A model generated the notes under the pieces. That model did no database searches, was not told where the DNA came from, and saw only the letters and a list, made by a program, of their open reading frames with translations. The position numbers and the translations under genes are program-made. This document shows, piece after piece, positions 9,216-18,087 of a stretch of DNA of 64,000 bases. The DNA comes from Lentisphaerae bacterium GWF2_50_93 (GTDB lineage Bacteria; Verrucomicrobiota; Lentisphaeria; Victivallales; GWF2-50-93): assembly GCA_001804815.1 (NCBI GenBank), contig MHBI01000118.1:51191-115190 (forward strand), written 5' to 3'. How positions within the stretch are numbered: the first letter of the stretch is position 1; every line of letters begins with the position of its first letter.

Positions 9216-10679
9216 TCAAAGACCCTGAAACTCCCGGGGATGTCCCTTTTCAAGTTCAGGTATCGCCCAGGATCTGCCGGTCTTCTTCAGATATTCACAG
9301 TATTTCTTCAGGTGGCCGCGGGCATGGAACGGACCTCCCTCCTTCATCACGGTCCATAACGGATCCGTATCACACTGCATCGTCATCATCATCTCGTCAT
9401 GCCATTCATTCAGATAGGAAATCCCTTCTTTGACCTTGTCCGGATTCTTGTCCGCCAGATTGAACTGCTCGTTCGGATCCTTCTTCAGGTTGAACAGCAT
9501 GTTTTTCGGGAAAAGATGATAGCCGTCATGATATGTCCTTATATACAGCCACTCACCGAACCTTACGCCTCTCTGGCAGACATGCGCGCATTGGCTTATC
9601 ACAAGATATTCCCTGCCGCTGTCCTTTCCCGATTTCAAGGTCTGGGCATAGCTCTGCCCGTCCCAGCTTCTGCATTTCTCCCTGCCAAGAATCTCCGCAA
9701 GCGTCGGACCGAGATCAAGATTGTAGTGCATCCCCTTGTCGACACCATTCTTCATGCCGGGCCAGCGGATTATCATTGGGATGCGGCAGGTAATGTTGTC
9801 GGCAGTCCCATGTTCCCCATATATCCCGAGCTCTCCCAGATTCTCTCCATGGTCGGAACTTATGATTATGACAAGATCATCAAAGACATTCTTCTGTTTC
9901 AGCGCCTTGAACAGCCTCCCAATATGTTCATCCATGTATCTGATACCGCAGTCATAGCCATCTATCATCCTGCGCAGATCCTTCCTGCTCCGGATCTCTC
10001 CCGGATAACGTGGATATTTCGGGTTTGTACTGTTGTCGTACATGCTGATCTCGCGTGCACAGTGCGGTCCAACCATTTTCATGTGCCCCTTGACGACATC
10101 GTCGGTCAGCCATTCCGGCAATGGATCATCCTTGAATGGATTTCCGAACTCCTCCGGCGCACGGTAGGGGGTATGCGGATCCCAGTAGTTCAGCTGGAGG
10201 AACCAGTTGTCCTGGTCGGCGTTGCGCGTGATCCAGTCCAGAGCCGTAGGAGTCACTTCCTCAGCTGATTCCATTCCGCCTTTTCCAGTATTGTGGACTT
10301 CTGAAAATCCTGCAAGGAAACTATATGAGCTATGCCGTTCAGCGAATGGGCTTATGCTGACCGTCTTCATCCCAGCCTTTCTGAGCATCCCGGGTATGCT
10401 TTCCGAATCCAGCTTGTCCCTGAAATTCCTTTCCCTTCCCTCATGCCTGAAGTCCGCACATAGTCCGCCATGGTTTACGACCCCGGTATGGATGCCAAAC
10501 CGCCCGCTCATCATGGCGGTCCTGGAAGGAAGACATGGAGCATCGGAACAATAATAGTTGTCAAAGCGCATGCCCTGTTTTGCAATTGAATCAATGTTGG
10601 GAGAAGTGTCCCTGTGATACCCGTAGCATCCGAGATGGTCCGGCCTCAAAGTGTCCAGATCAAGATATAGAATCCGCAT
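9216..10679 (-). CDS. Type I sulfatase (formylglycine sulfatase)
   Basis: 487 residues; ATG preceded by GGAGGAAAGAA. Alkaline-phosphatase-fold sulfatase: metal-binding Asp7/Asp9 near the N-terminus (YLDLDTLRPDHLGCYG), the formylglycine signature Cys49-Leu-Pro-Ser-Arg53, NWFLQLNYWDPHTPY, and the late metal site SSDHGENLGELG. The cysteine is kept, so activity needs a sulfatase-maturating enzyme not encoded here. No signal peptide is evident, so it may be cytoplasmic. It probably removes sulfate esters from glycan fragments, given the neighbouring GH27/36-like enzyme and second sulfatase. An inverted-repeat cluster separates it from the IclR gene upstream. Confidence 0.92.
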   Translation of the reverse strand: MRILYLDLDTLRPDHLGCYGYHRDTSPNIDSIAKQGMRFDNYYCSDAPCLPSRTAMMSGRFGIHTGVVNHGGLCADFRHEGRERNFRDKLDSESIPGMLRKAGMKTVSISPFAERHSSYSFLAGFSEVHNTGKGGMESAEEVTPTALDWITRNADQDNWFLQLNYWDPHTPYRAPEEFGNPFKDDPLPEWLTDDVVKGHMKMVGPHCAREISMYDNSTNPKYPRYPGEIRSRKDLRRMIDGYDCGIRYMDEHIGRLFKALKQKNVFDDLVIIISSDHGENLGELGIYGEHGTADNITCRIPMIIRWPGMKNGVDKGMHYNLDLGPTLAEILGREKCRSWDGQSYAQTLKSGKDSGREYLVISQCAHVCQRGVRFGEWLYIRTYHDGYHLFPKNMLFNLKKDPNEQFNLADKNPDKVKEGISYLNEWHDEMMMTMQCDTDPLWTVMKEGGPFHARGHLKKYCEYLKKTGRSWAIPELEKGHPREFQGL

Positions 10680-10722
10680 TTCTTTCCTCCTTATTCATTA
10701 AAATATGAAACTAACATATTAT

Positions 10723-10866
10723 TTGTTTGTAGTTAATGCCGCAAGGCATGTCCTTTTAAGTAGGTACGGGCTTTAGCCTGTACCATTCTTGATTATTAAG
10801 ATGGTACATGCTAAAGCACGTACCTACTTCCAAATACAGTCCTTGCGGACTTAACTACTAACGAAT
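10723..10866. repeat. Nested inverted repeats (GTTTGTAGTTAA family)
   Basis: The outer arms GTTTGTAGTTAATGCCGCAA... (10723) and ...TTGCGGACTTAACTACTAAC (ending ~10863) face each other. Inside them is a second imperfect inverted repeat, AAGTAGGTACGGGCTTTAGC (10758) against GCTAAAGCACGTACCTACTT (ending 10829). The outer module recurs at 29194-29264 and 33843-33919, so this is a dispersed palindromic element that occupies the sulfatase-IclR gap. Confidence 0.75.
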
Positions 10867-10885
10867 CCAGACATTTATTCTATAA

Positions 10886-11623
10886 TCAAATAATCCTCTT
10901 GATTTCTTCCTTGAGTATTTTTGATATCCTCGGAATCTGGCTGTCGGCATCCGGCCTGAAATTCTCCGCCAACGCTATAACTCCCGCAAATTTCCCCTGA
11001 TTAAATACTGGAACCGCATACCGCCTGACGCCATTGTCATTGTATTCCACGTCAATTGCAAATCCGTTTTCCCTGTCGGACCGCAGGATTCTCCTGCAGG
11101 CTTCCTCTGAAATGCTTTTTCTTTCCCCTCCCTTGTAGACCCAGTAATTTCTGCCTGACACGCCTGCACCGAGATTGGAAATTGCGATTCTCGCAACAGC
11201 TTCAAATTGATCGTCCAGCATTCTTTCAAACCCTATTTTCGCCTTTACATGGATCATCGCATCCTCAGGCTCGGAACGCTGCATAAGCACCATCCTGCCT
11301 CCGTTCGGAACGTACCATTCGGCTGTCCTGCATGTCTTCCCGGCAAGCGAGTCAAGAAGTTTCTGGATTTTCCCGGAAAGATCCCTGCCTGCACTGTCCA
11401 TCCTGACAATCGCAATTTTCGAACAGTATTCCTTCGACACCGGATCCCGTCCGATCAGATCGAGCAACATGAGGGTGTCAAGATAGCGCAGAACAGATGC
11501 CTTCGGCTCGCCAAGATCCTTAGAAAGGCTTTCGAGGTTCTGCGGGCGGTTTGCAGACAGCCTCGTCAGGATCTTCAATCCCTTTTCGAGCGCCGGCGCC
11601 GGTGATTTTATTTTATGTTTCAT
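10886..11623 (-). CDS. IclR-family transcriptional regulator
   Basis: 245 residues. An N-terminal winged HTH (LEKGLKILTRLSANRPQNLE ... KASVLRYLDTLMLLDLI, residues ~12-60) is followed by an IclR effector domain with the typical late segments (YNDNGVRRYAVPVFNQGKFAGVIALA). The start ATG has only a weak ribosome site; the upstream DNA has AT-rich palindromes (ATATATGATATCTATTTTATATAT) that could be an operator. It sits between the two sulfatase genes and just downstream of the GH27/36-like gene, so local control of sulfated-galactoside breakdown is likely but inferred. Confidence 0.87.
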   Translation of the reverse strand: MKHKIKSPAPALEKGLKILTRLSANRPQNLESLSKDLGEPKASVLRYLDTLMLLDLIGRDPVSKEYCSKIAIVRMDSAGRDLSGKIQKLLDSLAGKTCRTAEWYVPNGGRMVLMQRSEPEDAMIHVKAKIGFERMLDDQFEAVARIAISNLGAGVSGRNYWVYKGGERKSISEEACRRILRSDRENGFAIDVEYNDNGVRRYAVPVFNQGKFAGVIALAENFRPDADSQIPRISKILKEEIKRII

Positions 11624-11714
11624 ATATGATATCTATTTTATATATGGAATATACATCGCCTGTACAAGCTGTCAAATAAAAATTGGAAATTATCGGAATC
11701 CGGAATCTTCCTGC

Positions 11715-13286
11715 CTATTCGCTCCAGTTGTATTCCACGGTCTCGCCGTCGAGATTCCATCTGGCCGGACAGCTCGTGTCCATCCAGTCGAGAGGTTCTC
11801 CGGCAGGCAGCTGGGCGGACGCCCGGCTGAAGGCCTCTTTCAACGCCTTCCGCTGCTCCTTGCCTATCACTTCGCGTTTTGCGGATACGAAAAGAGGGGA
11901 ACCGCTCCTGGAAAGAAGATCAAGCCACTGGGAGTTGAGCCTCCACGGGATATCTTCCGTTATCCCGACGCAGTCAGCGTCCAGGGCGAAGAACGAACGG
12001 TTCTGGCAGGCCCTGAACGCAAGAGTGTTCACGCCCATCTTCCTGGTGCGCGCCCATTCCTGTCCGCTTGTATCGTCACCGATCCTCTGGAGATGCGCAT
12101 AACCGGTTATGAGGTGACCGACAGTGTTGCATCCGATGATCACCGCCCCATCCGCAGCATCGAATATAGTCTTGTAAATACCTTTTAGGATCTCGGCATT
12201 TGTCTTGGAATTGTCGTTGAAGGACCATCCATTCTCCGTTACTCCGTCTATCATCTGGAAACCCCACCTGCCAAAGACATCCCAGCTCGAAAAGTCGTGT
12301 TTTATGAGTTCATAGCCCCATTTCCTGAAAAGTCTTACATCATCCTTGATCCTTTCAAGATTTTCAGGTTCCGTCGGATCAAGGACTATCTCATGGGGAT
12401 TTGGATGTCCTTTGAACCGTGTTGCCCGCGAAATCTTAACCCAGGGACTGTCCTCGGATGTCAGAAGCGGACGGTACCAGATTCCCGGACGACAACCTGC
12501 CTTTTTGATCTTGGAGGCGAGATCCTTCATGTCAGGAAACTTCCTGCCGCTCAGCGACCATGGCGCACCGCCGGTAACGCCTGTATACTGCCATCCTCCG
12601 TCAATCACTGAAAACGGGCGGTTTCCGGTGTTCTCCGCAAGGTCGGAACAGAATTCGGAATCCTTGAGTATCCTTTCCGCGCTATTCCTTCCATAGGCGT
12701 AATACCAGTCATTAAATCCGTATACTGTCATTTTAGGGAGAAGAGGTTTCGAGCAGAGTTCCTTCATGAACTTGCAGCTTGCCTGATACGGAGTGTCTCC
12801 TTCTTCTCCTTCATAAAAGACTATTTCACAGGCCGCGAGAGTCCTTCCTTTAAGCTGTACTCCCTTTCCCCCGGACCTGGTATCCAGTGTCAGATAGAAC
12901 CCGTTCTGATCGGCCTGCCAGCAGCACAATGCCGATGCTCCTGTCTTAACCCCGATACCTGATGTCTTCCCACCGTCATGGATCATGAAATACCACGGCA
13001 TCAGCCTGTCAGGGACGATTCCCCTCCACTCAAGTTCGCCGTAGCTTCTTTCCAGTGCGTCCCCAAGTATCTTGGCGCCTTCCGGCATCCTGCAGCGCCA
13101 CTTGATGAGAATTTTGCTGATACCTTTGCCCTTTTCATCACAGGAGATAAATACTTTCGCGGTTTTTCCTTTCTCAATAATTCCAACAGAGCACGATCCT
13201 CTTCTCCATTCCGCATTTCCATCTTTCTTCAGAGGCATCCATTTTCCACAATCTTCCATCAGAATTCCACTTATATTTTCTATCAT
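11715..13286 (-). CDS. GH27/GH36-like glycosidase (alpha-galactosidase superfamily)
   Basis: 523 residues, no signal peptide. An N-terminal beta-domain precedes a TIM barrel with FSVIDGGWQYTG, CRPGIWYRPL, the nucleophile motif ELIKHDFSSWD (K-x-D) and the acid motif RIGDDTSG, as in clan GH-D melibiases. The upstream sulfatase ends only 2 nt earlier and its last codons (His-Arg-Arg-Lys) contain the AGGAGG ribosome site for this gene, so the two are translationally linked. Likely acts on alpha-galactoside-type substrates after desulfation; exact specificity is not determined. Confidence 0.82.
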   Translation of the reverse strand: MIENISGILMEDCGKWMPLKKDGNAEWRRGSCSVGIIEKGKTAKVFISCDEKGKGISKILIKWRCRMPEGAKILGDALERSYGELEWRGIVPDRLMPWYFMIHDGGKTSGIGVKTGASALCCWQADQNGFYLTLDTRSGGKGVQLKGRTLAACEIVFYEGEEGDTPYQASCKFMKELCSKPLLPKMTVYGFNDWYYAYGRNSAERILKDSEFCSDLAENTGNRPFSVIDGGWQYTGVTGGAPWSLSGRKFPDMKDLASKIKKAGCRPGIWYRPLLTSEDSPWVKISRATRFKGHPNPHEIVLDPTEPENLERIKDDVRLFRKWGYELIKHDFSSWDVFGRWGFQMIDGVTENGWSFNDNSKTNAEILKGIYKTIFDAADGAVIIGCNTVGHLITGYAHLQRIGDDTSGQEWARTRKMGVNTLAFRACQNRSFFALDADCVGITEDIPWRLNSQWLDLLSRSGSPLFVSAKREVIGKEQRKALKEAFSRASAQLPAGEPLDWMDTSCPARWNLDGETVEYNWSE

Positions 13287-13288
13287 CG

Positions 13289-14782
13289 CTATTTCCTCCT
13301 GTGTGCTTCGGTTATCTCGAGCCCGGTCGAATAATCCAGCTGGCGCGGCTCGTATTCCTCATTCTCGCGCTGGCGTGTCATGCCGGTGTACGGCCAGGTC
13401 GCATCACGGGCGTCCTTCCTCCATGGACGGCGCTCCCAGTAATATCCCCGGAACGGATCGCGGGTCGTGTTCATCCAGTCAAGTATCCTGTCATGCAGGG
13501 AATTCCTTGTCTTTTCGTGATCCTCTGAATCAATCAGATTCTTCATTTCATACGGATCCTCCTTCAGATCATACAGTTCGTCTGTAGTCAGAAGGTTTAT
13601 GACAAGCTTGTACCGGCTGTCCCGGCAGCAGCGTATCGGTTGGAACCCGCCGAACCCGTCGTGATCTATCTCATAACGTCCGAACTCAACGAAGATTTCA
13701 TTATTGGCCGAAGAACCTGGATTCCTGAGAACTTCCAAATTGCTCTTCCCCTCCAGTATTTTCGGAATATCAATTCCCATATAGTCCATGATTGTCGGAA
13801 CTACGTCTATATGTGACAGAAGGCTTTCAGATGCGGTTCCTGACGGGGCCAGTCCTGGACACTTCACGATGAAGGGAATATTTATTATTTCCTGGTACAT
13901 GGCAGGTCCCTTGCCGCTTATAGAATGGGAATTCATCATGTCTCCATGATCGGTCGTGTATATGACAAGTGTGTCAGGTGCATTCTTTTCAATCGCCTCG
14001 ACCACTCTGCCGATCTCATAATCAACATAGGAATTGCATGCCAGGAAGTATGCATATGAATCAAGCTTGACTGAGTCCTTGTCATTTTTAAAGGAATCTC
14101 CCGACCATGCCTTGTGATGGACAGGCTTATCGTCAAGCCTGTCCCAGATGCTTGGATCCTTCTTGAACTCGTATCCCTTGTACATGTCGATGAACCGTCT
14201 CGGACAGAGAAATGGGTGGTGGGGTTCGTCATATGATACGACAAGGAGGAAATCCTCGTCCCCATGCTTATCCAGGAAATCGATGGCCTTGTTCGAGACC
14301 CTGTGCCCGTATAGGAAGCTTTCATCGAGATCGTCCTCGTTCGTCCTGGCATTCCTGGAACGGACGCGATCCTTTTCGCTCAGTTCGTCGAGGTAGCATT
14401 TCATGTCGTACCAGTAGTTCTCGTCCCATCCTTCAGGACATCTTCCGAAACCGAAATAGTCGCCACCGTCAAGATGCCACTTTCCCATGTATGCACAATG
14501 GATTCCGTTGTCGGCGAGGCGCTGTCCGACAGTCTTCACATTGTCCCCGAGCGCCATGCTGTTGCCCCAGCTCCCGTTCGAGTGCGGGTATGTCCCCGTG
14601 AACAGGGCCGAACGCGCAGGGCCGCATACCGGCTGGCACGTGTAGGCGTTTTCAAATCTGACACCTTCCGCAGCAAGCTTGTCGAGGCACGGTGTCTTCA
14701 TATCCTTGTTGCCGTAGCAGCCCAGCATGTCCTTGCGCTGGGTGTCGGTCATAATCAGAACCACTTTTTTCTTTTGCTTCAT
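13289..14782 (-). CDS. Type I sulfatase (formylglycine sulfatase)
   Basis: 497 residues when started at the ATG at 14782, which has GGAGGAAAT just upstream; a longer in-frame opening lacks this. Features: VVLIMTDTQRKDMLGCYG at the N-terminus with metal-binding Asp13, formylglycine signature Cys53-Gly-Pro-Ala-Arg57, MGKWHLDGGDYFG, and IYTTDHGDMM late metal site. The ending is that of heparan/choline-type sulfatases (YDLKEDPYEMKNLIDSE). No signal peptide seen. Co-transcribed with the GH27/36-like gene that follows after 2 nt. Confidence 0.92.
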   Translation of the reverse strand: MKQKKKVVLIMTDTQRKDMLGCYGNKDMKTPCLDKLAAEGVRFENAYTCQPVCGPARSALFTGTYPHSNGSWGNSMALGDNVKTVGQRLADNGIHCAYMGKWHLDGGDYFGFGRCPEGWDENYWYDMKCYLDELSEKDRVRSRNARTNEDDLDESFLYGHRVSNKAIDFLDKHGDEDFLLVVSYDEPHHPFLCPRRFIDMYKGYEFKKDPSIWDRLDDKPVHHKAWSGDSFKNDKDSVKLDSYAYFLACNSYVDYEIGRVVEAIEKNAPDTLVIYTTDHGDMMNSHSISGKGPAMYQEIINIPFIVKCPGLAPSGTASESLLSHIDVVPTIMDYMGIDIPKILEGKSNLEVLRNPGSSANNEIFVEFGRYEIDHDGFGGFQPIRCCRDSRYKLVINLLTTDELYDLKEDPYEMKNLIDSEDHEKTRNSLHDRILDWMNTTRDPFRGYYWERRPWRKDARDATWPYTGMTRQRENEEYEPRQLDYSTGLEITEAHRRK

Positions 14783-15023
14783 ATTTCCTCCATGTAATCC
14801 TTCCTTGTTCACCAGCACCGCTATCACGTTAGGCGCCTGCCAGTATCGGTCCATCAAAATAAATCTCAAACAGGATATCTTCAATATGCAATCAACTCAT
14901 AGTCTGAATAGAAACCAAACCATTGCATTTTGGAAATAACTGCAATAAACGCTGAATCCAATTGAAAAATCACCTGTTTGATATAAAAATAATAGGGTCT
15001 TATAAACAATGGGGAGGTTTATC

Positions 15024-15854
15024 ATGAAATTGACGCTGCTTGTCTTTCTTGCCGTATTCTCGTTATCGTGCTATTCACAGAATGAATTCGTCGCCGCACT
15101 GGACAAAGGTGATCTCGCCAAGATCAAGTCCTTGCTGGAGGCAAAGCCTGAAATGCTGAACAAGGAACGCGAATATTCGACCTATCCTGTGTTTGAAGCT
15201 ACGGAGAAATCAAAGTTGGACATTGTAAAGTTCTATATTGAAAAAGGCGCCAAGCTGGATGTCAAGACCAGCAAGTACGGGGACAATATAGTTCTCTTCA
15301 TGGCAAGGACGATGAATAATCCAAACGAGTCAAAGACCAAGACCTACATAGCCATGCTTGATCTGTTTGCCGCTCAGAAGGCCAGCTTCACGGTAACTGA
15401 CAAGGACGGCAATGGAGCCCTCAAGATCCTTGCCGACAAGAAGATCAGCACGGCCAATGTCAAGAACTACATGGAAATAGTCAATTACTACATAAAGAAC
15501 GGATCAAAAATCACGGACAAGTCAAACTCAGGCATACTGCATGCGCTTCTGGCTACTGAAGGAATTCCCATGGCAAACAAGGAACTTGATTGCGGCAGTT
15601 TCGAAGCTGCAAAGGAATTTGTCGCCCTTGGCGTAGGCGTTTCAGAAGTCGACGACGCGAAAAACACGCCTCTACATGTCGTGCTGCTGAACAAGCGCGT
15701 AACTGATGACAAGAAGGCCGACATAGTGAAGTTCCTAATGGAAAAAGGGGCCAGGAACAACGTCAAGAACAAGGCCGGACAGACCCCGGAGGAACTCGTC
15801 AAGAAGGAAAGCCAGCTCTACGAAATAATCAAGAAGACCAAACCAAAGAAATAG
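15024..15854 (+). CDS. Secreted ankyrin-repeat protein
   Basis: 276 residues from the ATG at 15024, chosen for the GGGGAGG site 6 nt upstream (an earlier in-frame ATG at 15009 overlaps that site). Signal peptide MKLTLLVFLAVFSLSCYSQ, then about five ankyrin-like repeats (for example ...ATEKSKLDIVKFYIEKGAKL and NTPLHVVLLNKRVTDD). Ankyrin repeats mediate protein binding; partner unknown. Its stop codon is immediately followed by the ATG of the oxidoreductase gene, so the two are coupled. Function not otherwise recognised. Confidence 0.82.
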   Translation: MKLTLLVFLAVFSLSCYSQNEFVAALDKGDLAKIKSLLEAKPEMLNKEREYSTYPVFEATEKSKLDIVKFYIEKGAKLDVKTSKYGDNIVLFMARTMNNPNESKTKTYIAMLDLFAAQKASFTVTDKDGNGALKILADKKISTANVKNYMEIVNYYIKNGSKITDKSNSGILHALLATEGIPMANKELDCGSFEAAKEFVALGVGVSEVDDAKNTPLHVVLLNKRVTDDKKADIVKFLMEKGARNNVKNKAGQTPEELVKKESQLYEIIKKTKPKK

Positions 15855-17015
15855 ATGAAGAAGATCAGGATTGGAATAGCAGGCGCCGGGAATGCCGGGA
15901 TGATGCATCTCAAATCCCTTACCGGCGGAAACTTCTCCGAGGCCGAGGTCGTCGCCATCTGCGACAAGACCGGAAGGCTGGAAGCCTTGAAAAGCGAAAT
16001 CCCCTCAGATGTGAAGGTCTATGCCGAATATTCAGCCATGCTTGCCGACAAGGCATGCGATGCCGTGATCATCACCACTCCCCATTTCTTCCATCCTGAA
16101 ATGGCGATTGCGGCGTTCAAGGCCGGATGCCATGTCTTCTGCGAGAAACCGGCCGGAGTATTCACGGAGAATGTGAAGGAAATGAACAGGGCGGCTGTTG
16201 AGAGCGGAAAAATATTCTCGATGCATTTCAACCGCAGGCTCGAACCTGTCTTCATAAAACTTAAGGAGATGATAGCTTCCGGCGAAACTGGTGCTGTCAA
16301 AAGGATAAGCTGGACGACAACCGACTGGTTCAGGACCGACGCCTATTTCGCGTCCGGTACCTGGAGGGGCACATGGAAAGGTGAAGGCGGCGGACTCCTT
16401 CTCAACCAGTGCATCCACAACCTCGACATATGGCAGAATCTTTTCGGGATGCCTGACAAGGTGAGATCCTCATGCTCGTTCGGAAAATTCCATGACAACA
16501 TGGAAGTCGAGGACGAAGTTACAGCCATATTCAACTACAAGAATGGAACCAGCGGAGTCTTCATCGCCTCCACGGGCGAATCCCCAGGAACAAACCGCCT
16601 CGAGATATTCTGCGACAACGGGAAACTAATAGTCGAGAACCGGCAGATCAAGTTTTACAAGACAGAAGGGCCAGTCGATGATTTCTGCAGGAAGACGAAG
16701 ACCGGATTCGGCGAACCGAAAAGCAATCTCATCGAAATTGAAATCGATGGAAAGGCCGATCTGTCCAAGGGAATGCTGAAGAACTTCGTAGAAGCGGTGT
16801 CCGGAAAGGCCCCTCTTCTCGTCGACGGAAAGGAAGGATTGAAAAGCCTCGAACTGGCTAATGCAATCATCCTGTCGTCCTGGCTGGACAAGACCGTCTC
16901 CATACCTGTCGACGATAAACTCTACCGCAAGGAGCTTCAGAAGCGGATATCTTCAAGCACCCTAAAGAAGAATGTCGAGCATCAGGTCTTCGACCTGAAG
17001 GATTCCTTCAAATAA
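15855..17015 (+). CDS. Gfo/Idh/MocA-family NAD(P)-dependent oxidoreductase
   Basis: 386 residues. N-terminal Rossmann fold (KIRIGIAGAGNAGMMHL), the family's CEKPAG motif (residues ~96-101) and a GFO_IDH_MocA C-terminal alpha/beta domain with GGLLLNQCIHNLDIWQNLFG. These enzymes oxidise or reduce sugars, inositols or their derivatives. The ATG directly follows the TAG of the ankyrin gene with no ribosome site of its own, implying translational coupling. The stop codon abuts an ATAAATTTTCCG palindrome. Confidence 0.9.
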   Translation: MKKIRIGIAGAGNAGMMHLKSLTGGNFSEAEVVAICDKTGRLEALKSEIPSDVKVYAEYSAMLADKACDAVIITTPHFFHPEMAIAAFKAGCHVFCEKPAGVFTENVKEMNRAAVESGKIFSMHFNRRLEPVFIKLKEMIASGETGAVKRISWTTTDWFRTDAYFASGTWRGTWKGEGGGLLLNQCIHNLDIWQNLFGMPDKVRSSCSFGKFHDNMEVEDEVTAIFNYKNGTSGVFIASTGESPGTNRLEIFCDNGKLIVENRQIKFYKTEGPVDDFCRKTKTGFGEPKSNLIEIEIDGKADLSKGMLKNFVEAVSGKAPLLVDGKEGLKSLELANAIILSSWLDKTVSIPVDDKLYRKELQKRISSSTLKKNVEHQVFDLKDSFK

Positions 17016-17042
17016 TAAATTTTCCGCAAACGGTAAATTTAT
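17015..17042. repeat. ATAAATTTTCCG palindrome at gene end
   Basis: ATAAATTTTCCG (17015-17026) and CGGTAAATTTAT (17031-17042) form a 12-bp stem with one mismatch. It starts at the last base of the oxidoreductase stop codon. Same family as 23261, 31856, 35364, 36457, 37132 and 39010. Confidence 0.75.
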
Positions 17043-17100
17043 TTCCTACGGAGCGCTGACGTCCCGCCGGCAAGAATTTATGAATAAATGGTGGGCGACA

Positions 17101-17230
17101 TGGAGCGGAATGCGCTTCAGTCTGCCCTTGGACTCAAGGAGGAGAAGAATTCCAGATACTCTATTTGCGTTCTATCCAGAAGCCGGGTCTGATTGAAATG
17201 ACCATCTCCGGCAAGCCAAACATTAAAATA
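17101..17230 (+). pseudogene. Decayed C-terminal fragment of an AlbA_2/RecG-like DNA-binding regulator
   Basis: One frame reads MERNALQSALGLKEEKN and, after a one-base frame change near 17150, another reads FQILYLRSIQKPGLIEMTIS then GKPNIKIR. Joined, these resemble the ending common to AlbA_2-domain ATP-binding regulators and related RecG-like proteins (QE.LGLK...HFR..YL.P.LE.GLIEMTIPDKP). No upstream remainder of the gene was found. The match is from memory of the family, not an alignment. Confidence 0.5.
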
Positions 17231-17329
17231 CGGGGTCTGGCACCATAATTTTAATTATTTAGCTTCAAAATAAGTACCTAAAATACGGGGTCTGGCACCA
17301 TAATTTTAATTATTTAGCTTCAAAATAAG
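17225..17329. repeat. Two-copy 50-bp direct repeat
   Basis: The unit beginning AAAATACGGGGTCTGGCACC and ending TTCAAAATAAG occurs at 17225-17274 and again, identically, at 17280-17329, separated by 5 bp (period 55). Perfect identity in non-coding DNA suggests a recent duplication. Similar GGGGTC-type sequences occur near REP-associated transposase elements in other bacteria, but no transposase is present here. Confidence 0.85.
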
Positions 17330-17523
17330 GATACTTTACTTAAATGATTGCATTATGATTAATAAATTGAGCGGACGTTAGTTAAAACAAGCAATGACGA
17401 AGCATTTAATATGGGATCCGGCATGAATAATGAGAAGACAAACTAAAGTTTGTACTCCGTCGTATTGGTGGTCGTTGCAACTGATTGCCGGATATTAATT
17501 GAGGCTGTGAAAAATTTGAATAA

Positions 17524-17650
17524 GTAAGCGTTAAGCTGGTAACGTAGCCTCATAAGTAGGGCGGTTTTTAAACCGCCAACTAAGTGTCGGGTTAAAACCC
17601 GACATACTTTCTTGGAAAAACAGCCTCACTTCACCCAGCTTAACGCTTAC
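17524..17650. mobile_element. MITE-like element with 16-bp terminal inverted repeats
   Basis: GTAAGCGTTAAGCTGG (17524-17539) and CCAGCTTAACGCTTAC (17635-17650) are perfect inverted repeats bounding 127 bp. The core holds a two-hairpin unit: GGCGGTTT/AAACCGCC (17560-17577) and TGTCGGGTT/AACCCGACA (17585-17604), flanked by AAGTA/TACTT. No coding sequence inside and no obvious target-site duplication. The two-hairpin core recurs at 30820 and 61986. Confidence 0.65.
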
Positions 17651-17929
17651 ATGGAAATCGCAAATAAGAGAATACCTGCTACAGCCAATAATGGCTTGAT
17701 CGCCGTCGCTGGGAAGCTTCACACTTCGTCCGCTGTAGCGGAACTACGAGGGACAGGGTGTGGATAGGCTACGAGCGAGATCAAAAGAGAGTCTATGAAG
17801 TTGCCGGGAGGTTCCCAACCATCCGTCCACGATATCCGTCATGGCTGACGGGAGAAGTGCCGGCGGTCCATAGGAACGAGAGCCATTACTTCCATCCCTT
17901 CAGGACGTATTCTTTCTTGGGATCCGTTA

Positions 17930-17977
17930 CCTATGGTTGAAACCATAGGCTGTATTACTCCAACGCCTTCAGCGTTG
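17930..17977. repeat. Two-hairpin palindromic unit
   Basis: CCTATGGTT/AACCATAGG (17930-17949, 2-nt loop) is followed 11 nt later by CAACGC/GCGTTG (17961-17977). Same style as the other bipartite REP-like units in the window, but with a different sequence. Confidence 0.6.
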
Positions 17978-18087
17978 AAGATTCACAAGCGTTTCTGGAT
18001 ATCGTATTCAAGATAAACTGATTCGCTGTGCTTAGTAGAGGTGCTTTTCGAAATGGCGATCACCCGACTGCTCCTCAATGCACAGAT

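Larger units (their letters stand above)
17016..18087. other. Gene-free, repeat-rich interval
   Basis: More than 1 kb without an intact gene. It holds, in order: a gene-end palindrome, a GGAGCGCTGACGTCCCGCC repeat (17050-17072, repeated with one change at 22536-22558), a decayed coding fragment, a 50-bp direct repeat, a hairpin ACAAACT/AGTTTGT (17438-17453), a 127-bp element with terminal inverted repeats, a TCCGCT/AGCGGA hairpin near 17729-17742, and a two-hairpin unit at 17930-17977. It looks like a hot spot for repeat accumulation. Confidence 0.8.

Noticed and set aside
17234..17250. TGGCAC at the 50-bp repeats as a sigma-54 promoter
   Set aside because: The spacing leads to TTTT, not TTGC, at -12, and no gene follows.
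17524..17650. CRISPR array or tRNA gene in the repeat-rich interval
   Set aside because: The repeats are palindromic pairs without regular spacers, and no cloverleaf with an anticodon or CCA end was seen.
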